Positions 4,445 to 6,257 of a stretch of 6,257 bases of DNA are shown here, piece by piece (position 1 is the first letter of the stretch; every line of letters starts with the position of its first letter). This DNA comes from JAHIYG01 sp041306075. Lineage in GTDB: Archaea; Altiarchaeota; Altiarchaeia; IMC4; SCGC-AAA252-I15. The translations under genes and the position numbers were made by a program. Location of the stretch: positions 1 through 6,257 of the forward strand of contig JBFYKH010000018.1 in NCBI GenBank assembly GCA_041306075.1, read 5' to 3'. The notes under the pieces are model-generated. The model made no database searches and was not told where the DNA came from. It was given only the letters and a program-made list of their open reading frames with translations.

Positions 4445-5917
4445 CTATACCTGCAGCCAGCTCATGATTTTGCCGGCTATGGACCGCCCGAGGCCGATTA
4501 TCCTGCCGGTTAGCCCTGTCCCCTTCGGGCCCCCGGGTTTATCCTGTTGCGTCGTTGTGGTTGCCTTTTCAGGCTTCTCGAACAGGCCTGTGAACGATTC
4601 GTCGTCAACGTAGTCTCCCGGGTCTATTTCCGGCATCTCCCCTCCGTATTCTTTGTATACCCATCTGACGTTGCAGGCGCCGCAATTCCATAGGAAAGCG
4701 TCGACTGCCAGCTCCCCCCCGTGTGTTTTCGGGGCTGTGAACTGGCTTGTTATGGTCTTGGGCTTGAAGTCGAGGCATATCGTGTATTTTGTTTCGCCGG
4801 AGAGTTTGGCCCCTGCGACCCGGTATTCGAACCTTAAGGCTGCGCTGCATCCTCCGGCATCGTCTTTGGAGGAGCCGCTGCCGGAGACGGAGGCCGTGAG
4901 TGTGATGTTCTCCCCGGGGAAAATCATCTTCGGAGGCTTGGAGAGGGCGGCTGTGAACTCGGCCTTATGGTATTCGGTCCCGCCGTCGACGTCCCGTGTG
5001 GCGTAGGTTATCGCCTCCTCGGAGACAGTGTAAATCTCGTATTTGCCGTCGAACCGGGGGGAGGAGAAGTAGTTTGGGGTCACTCCGACTTCGAAGTGCG
5101 TCGGCTCTTTTCGGGGGTTTATTTCGGTCCTTGCCAGAAGCCAAGCATCTCCGACACGCTCTTTCATCCCCCTGCGCACATAGTCCACGAGGCTTTGGCA
5201 TTCGTCCGTCGCGCGCTCCCTCTCGTTTCCGTTAATCATCGTTATCCTTGCGGGCAGCTGTCCCCCGCATTCGTTGTTCCCGTATTTCATCTGCCTTATC
5301 GCCGCAACATACGCCTGGCACCTGTTTTTCTCCGCGATTATCTCGGACTCCAACGGAATGTTTACGTTTATGGAATCATCGTAGGCGTAGCCGCCCCTCA
5401 TCCTGTCGCAGTAGGTTGTCTTTGGGGCGTATCCTGTGCGGGCGTAGGCGGATTCCAAGGACTTCATCAGGGTGTTGTCGTGCATCCGGTTGTCCTGTAT
5501 CTCACCGAGCGGTGAGAAATCGTTTGACAGCCGTATATAGGAGTAGAGCAGCCAGTCCCTGTCCTGGGGGCCATATACCGATGCTCCCCCCTCCCGGGTC
5601 AGGTCAAATATCGGCTTGGGATTCCTAGTCTCCACGGCCAGATTAATGACGCAGCCGTCGACCAAGGGGGCCCCAAAGCATTTCCTGTAGTCCCCAGAAT
5701 CCTGGGCGAGTCTGTCGTAGCAAGCCTGCCTTTCGACATCCGAGACAAAATCCCCCTCGCAATCCTGCGCAGAAGCTGAAGACAAAGCAAAGATAAACAG
5801 AGCCAGCAGTTGTATGCGCCTTTGAGGTAACCTGCAATGCAGCCAGTTTAAGGTAGCCTGCAGGCATCCAACCACGCCCATATTAGCACCGCAATCCGGC
5901 TTCGCAATCCTCGACAT
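4445..5917 (-). CDS. Secreted Cys-repeat/beta-domain surface protein
   Basis: A 490-residue protein of unknown family, convergent with the lipoprotein gene. A hydrophobic segment LLALFIFALSSASA (37-50) with an Ala-x-Ala site before QDC indicates secretion, but the n-region is unusually long (about 35 residues, three Cys). Residues 53-103 repeat the module of the lipoprotein at 3001-4131: C53, C67, C80, C89 with ACYDRLAQDSGDYRKC and CVINLAVETRNP, the latter close to CYLNIAVKTKNP there; the next expected Cys is Ile103. Residues 110-260 look helical with scattered Cys (170, 200, 217, 240). Residues 270-430 are beta-rich and Ig-like in texture (PGENITLTASVSGSGSS), ending at NCGACNVRW. A Thr/Gln/Pro/Gly linker (451-468) and an amphipathic helix (469-490) finish it. 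ATG 5917 is supported by a TATA-like box at leaderless distance; ATG 5881 is the main alternative. Function is unknown, perhaps adhesion or envelope structure. Confidence 0.75.
   Translation of the reverse strand: MSRIAKPDCGANMGVVGCLQATLNWLHCRLPQRRIQLLALFIFALSSASAQDCEGDFVSDVERQACYDRLAQDSGDYRKCFGAPLVDGCVINLAVETRNPKPIFDLTREGGASVYGPQDRDWLLYSYIRLSNDFSPLGEIQDNRMHDNTLMKSLESAYARTGYAPKTTYCDRMRGGYAYDDSINVNIPLESEIIAEKNRCQAYVAAIRQMKYGNNECGGQLPARITMINGNERERATDECQSLVDYVRRGMKERVGDAWLLARTEINPRKEPTHFEVGVTPNYFSSPRFDGKYEIYTVSEEAITYATRDVDGGTEYHKAEFTAALSKPPKMIFPGENITLTASVSGSGSSKDDAGGCSAALRFEYRVAGAKLSGETKYTICLDFKPKTITSQFTAPKTHGGELAVDAFLWNCGACNVRWVYKEYGGEMPEIDPGDYVDDESFTGLFEKPEKATTTTQQDKPGGPKGTGLTGRIIGLGRSIAGKIMSWLQV
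5821..5862. repeat. 26-bp-period imperfect direct repeat at the 5' end of the - strand gene
   Basis: TTTGAGGTAACCTGCA (5821-5836) and TTTAAGGTAGCCTGCA (5847-5862) match at 14 of 16 positions with a 26-base period. The period is not a multiple of three, so the two copies are read in different frames of the gene; it lies exactly in the odd N-terminal extension before the hydrophobic signal segment. Confidence 0.5.
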
Positions 5918-5937
5918 ATTGTTTAGGTTATTGACTA

Positions 5938-5947
5938 CGTATTTTAG
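5938..5947 (-). promoter_or_regulatory. TATA-like box of the - strand secreted-protein gene
   Basis: Read on the - strand this is CTAAAATACG, centred about 26 bases before ATG 5917, which again fits a leaderless transcript. A second AT-rich box TTAATATATC (5962-5953 on the - strand) lies further up and would give a leader of about 13 bases with no Shine-Dalgarno. I cannot choose between them with certainty. Confidence 0.4.
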
Positions 5948-5986
5948 GATTTGATATATTAACTCATGGTTTTTATCCCGGGTGGT

Positions 5987-6048
5987 TCCACTATAATAAA
6001 CTCAACGGGGGCCGGCCTTGTTTCCGGATGCCCGATCGGGGCGTTATC
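5987..6048. repeat. Intergenic 62-bp repeat, copy B
   Basis: Partner of 4229-4290 in the divergent spacer between the - strand secreted protein and the gene at 6158. Its conserved end contains the perfect palindrome CCCGATCGGG (6031-6040). Confidence 0.6.
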
Positions 6049-6057
6049 ATCCGGGAA
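6021..6057. repeat. Hairpin around the end of repeat copy B
   Basis: TTTCCGGATG (6021-6030) pairs with CATCCGGGAA (6048-6057) over 10 positions with one G-U wobble, enclosing the palindrome CCCGATCGGG. Copy A keeps the left arm but not the right arm, so the hairpin is specific to this copy. Confidence 0.5.
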
Positions 6058-6110
6058 TCTTTATGATTTCATATATCCTGGGGATACTTCTAAAATACGA
6101 GAAATATCGA

Positions 6111-6120
6111 TTTATATATC
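6111..6120 (+). promoter_or_regulatory. TATA box of the right-edge secreted-protein gene
   Basis: TTTATATATC places initiation near 6141, giving a leader of about 16 bases before ATG 6158. The leader contains GGTG (6145-6148), a weak Shine-Dalgarno match at usable distance. This favours ATG 6158 over the in-frame ATG 6131, which would lie upstream of the predicted initiation site. Confidence 0.5.
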
Positions 6121-6157
6121 CATTGTTCACATGTTGATTTGTGTGGGTGTTGATGCG

Positions 6158-6257
6158 ATGAGGAATCTTTTTGCGGCCGCGTTTGTTTTGTTTGTTTTGG
6201 TTTCGTCTGCTTCGGCGGGGTCATGTCTTGTTAGCGGCCTTGGGTATCCTCCGCAGA
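6158..6257 (+). CDS. Secreted protein, 5' fragment cut by the window edge
   Basis: Only the first 33 residues are present. They form a classic signal peptide: MRN, a hydrophobic core LFAAAFVLFVLV, then SSASA followed by GSC, with the likely cleavage after Ala-Ser-Ala. A Cys soon after the cleavage site recalls the neighbouring Cys-rich surface proteins, but the mature part is too short to assign. Codons here are T-rich (many TTT, GTT, TTG) compared with the GC-rich dehydratase operon. In-frame ATG 6131 would add MLICVGVDA, giving a less typical signal; promoter position and the cleaner n-region favour 6158. It is divergent from the - strand secreted protein, sharing a spacer of about 240 bases. 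Confidence 0.6.
   Translation, partial: MRNLFAAAFVLFVLVSSASAGSCLVSGLGYPPQ

Noticed and set aside
5643..5867. - strand frame beginning MPAGYLKL with a hydrophobic stretch, overlapping the secreted protein's 5' end
   Set aside because: It covers the signal-peptide region in another frame and ends without recognisable domains, whereas the main frame continues for over 400 residues with the shared Cys module.

Overview
The window looks archaeal. It encodes both subunits of an aconitase-X-type phosphomevalonate dehydratase, the archaeal variant of the mevalonate pathway. It has a PAC2-family protein ending in a proteasome-docking HbYX tail. Several genes have a TATA-like box about 26 bases before the start codon, which is the geometry of leaderless archaeal transcripts. 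Codon use is GC-rich but favours ATA for Ile and AGG for Arg. I cannot name the lineage; small Cys-repeat surface proteins with Thr-rich linkers would fit an uncultivated archaeon, possibly of DPANN type, but that is only an impression.

Left part (7-2791, + strand): a compact operon with (i) the dehydratase large subunit, (ii) an unrecognised 147-residue protein inserted between the two subunit genes and overlapping the large-subunit stop, (iii) the dehydratase small (swivel) subunit, and (iv) a PAC2-family protein that touches the operon but appears to have its own internal leaderless promoter. The dehydratase removes water from 5-phosphomevalonate on the way to isopentenyl phosphate, so this is the isoprenoid/archaeal lipid supply. 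The decarboxylase and kinase of the later steps are not in the window.

Middle and right (3001-6257): a surface-protein region. A lipoprotein (3001-4131, +) consists almost entirely of twelve tandem two-cysteine repeats. It converges on a secreted protein (5917-4445, -) that begins with the same repeat in decayed form, continues into helical and beta-rich regions, and ends, like the lipoprotein, in a Thr-rich linker and a short hydrophobic/amphipathic helix. A third secreted protein starts divergently at 6158 and runs off the window.

The non-coding DNA here is unusually structured. The 313-bp convergent spacer carries a strong TATA-like box, followed by a 62-bp element that recurs (about 76% identity, no gaps) in the divergent spacer at 5987-6048. 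After that come a long imperfect hairpin and a perfect 13-bp inverted repeat. This spacer is the best candidate for something undescribed, possibly a small RNA. The second is the unknown gene lodged inside the dehydratase operon.
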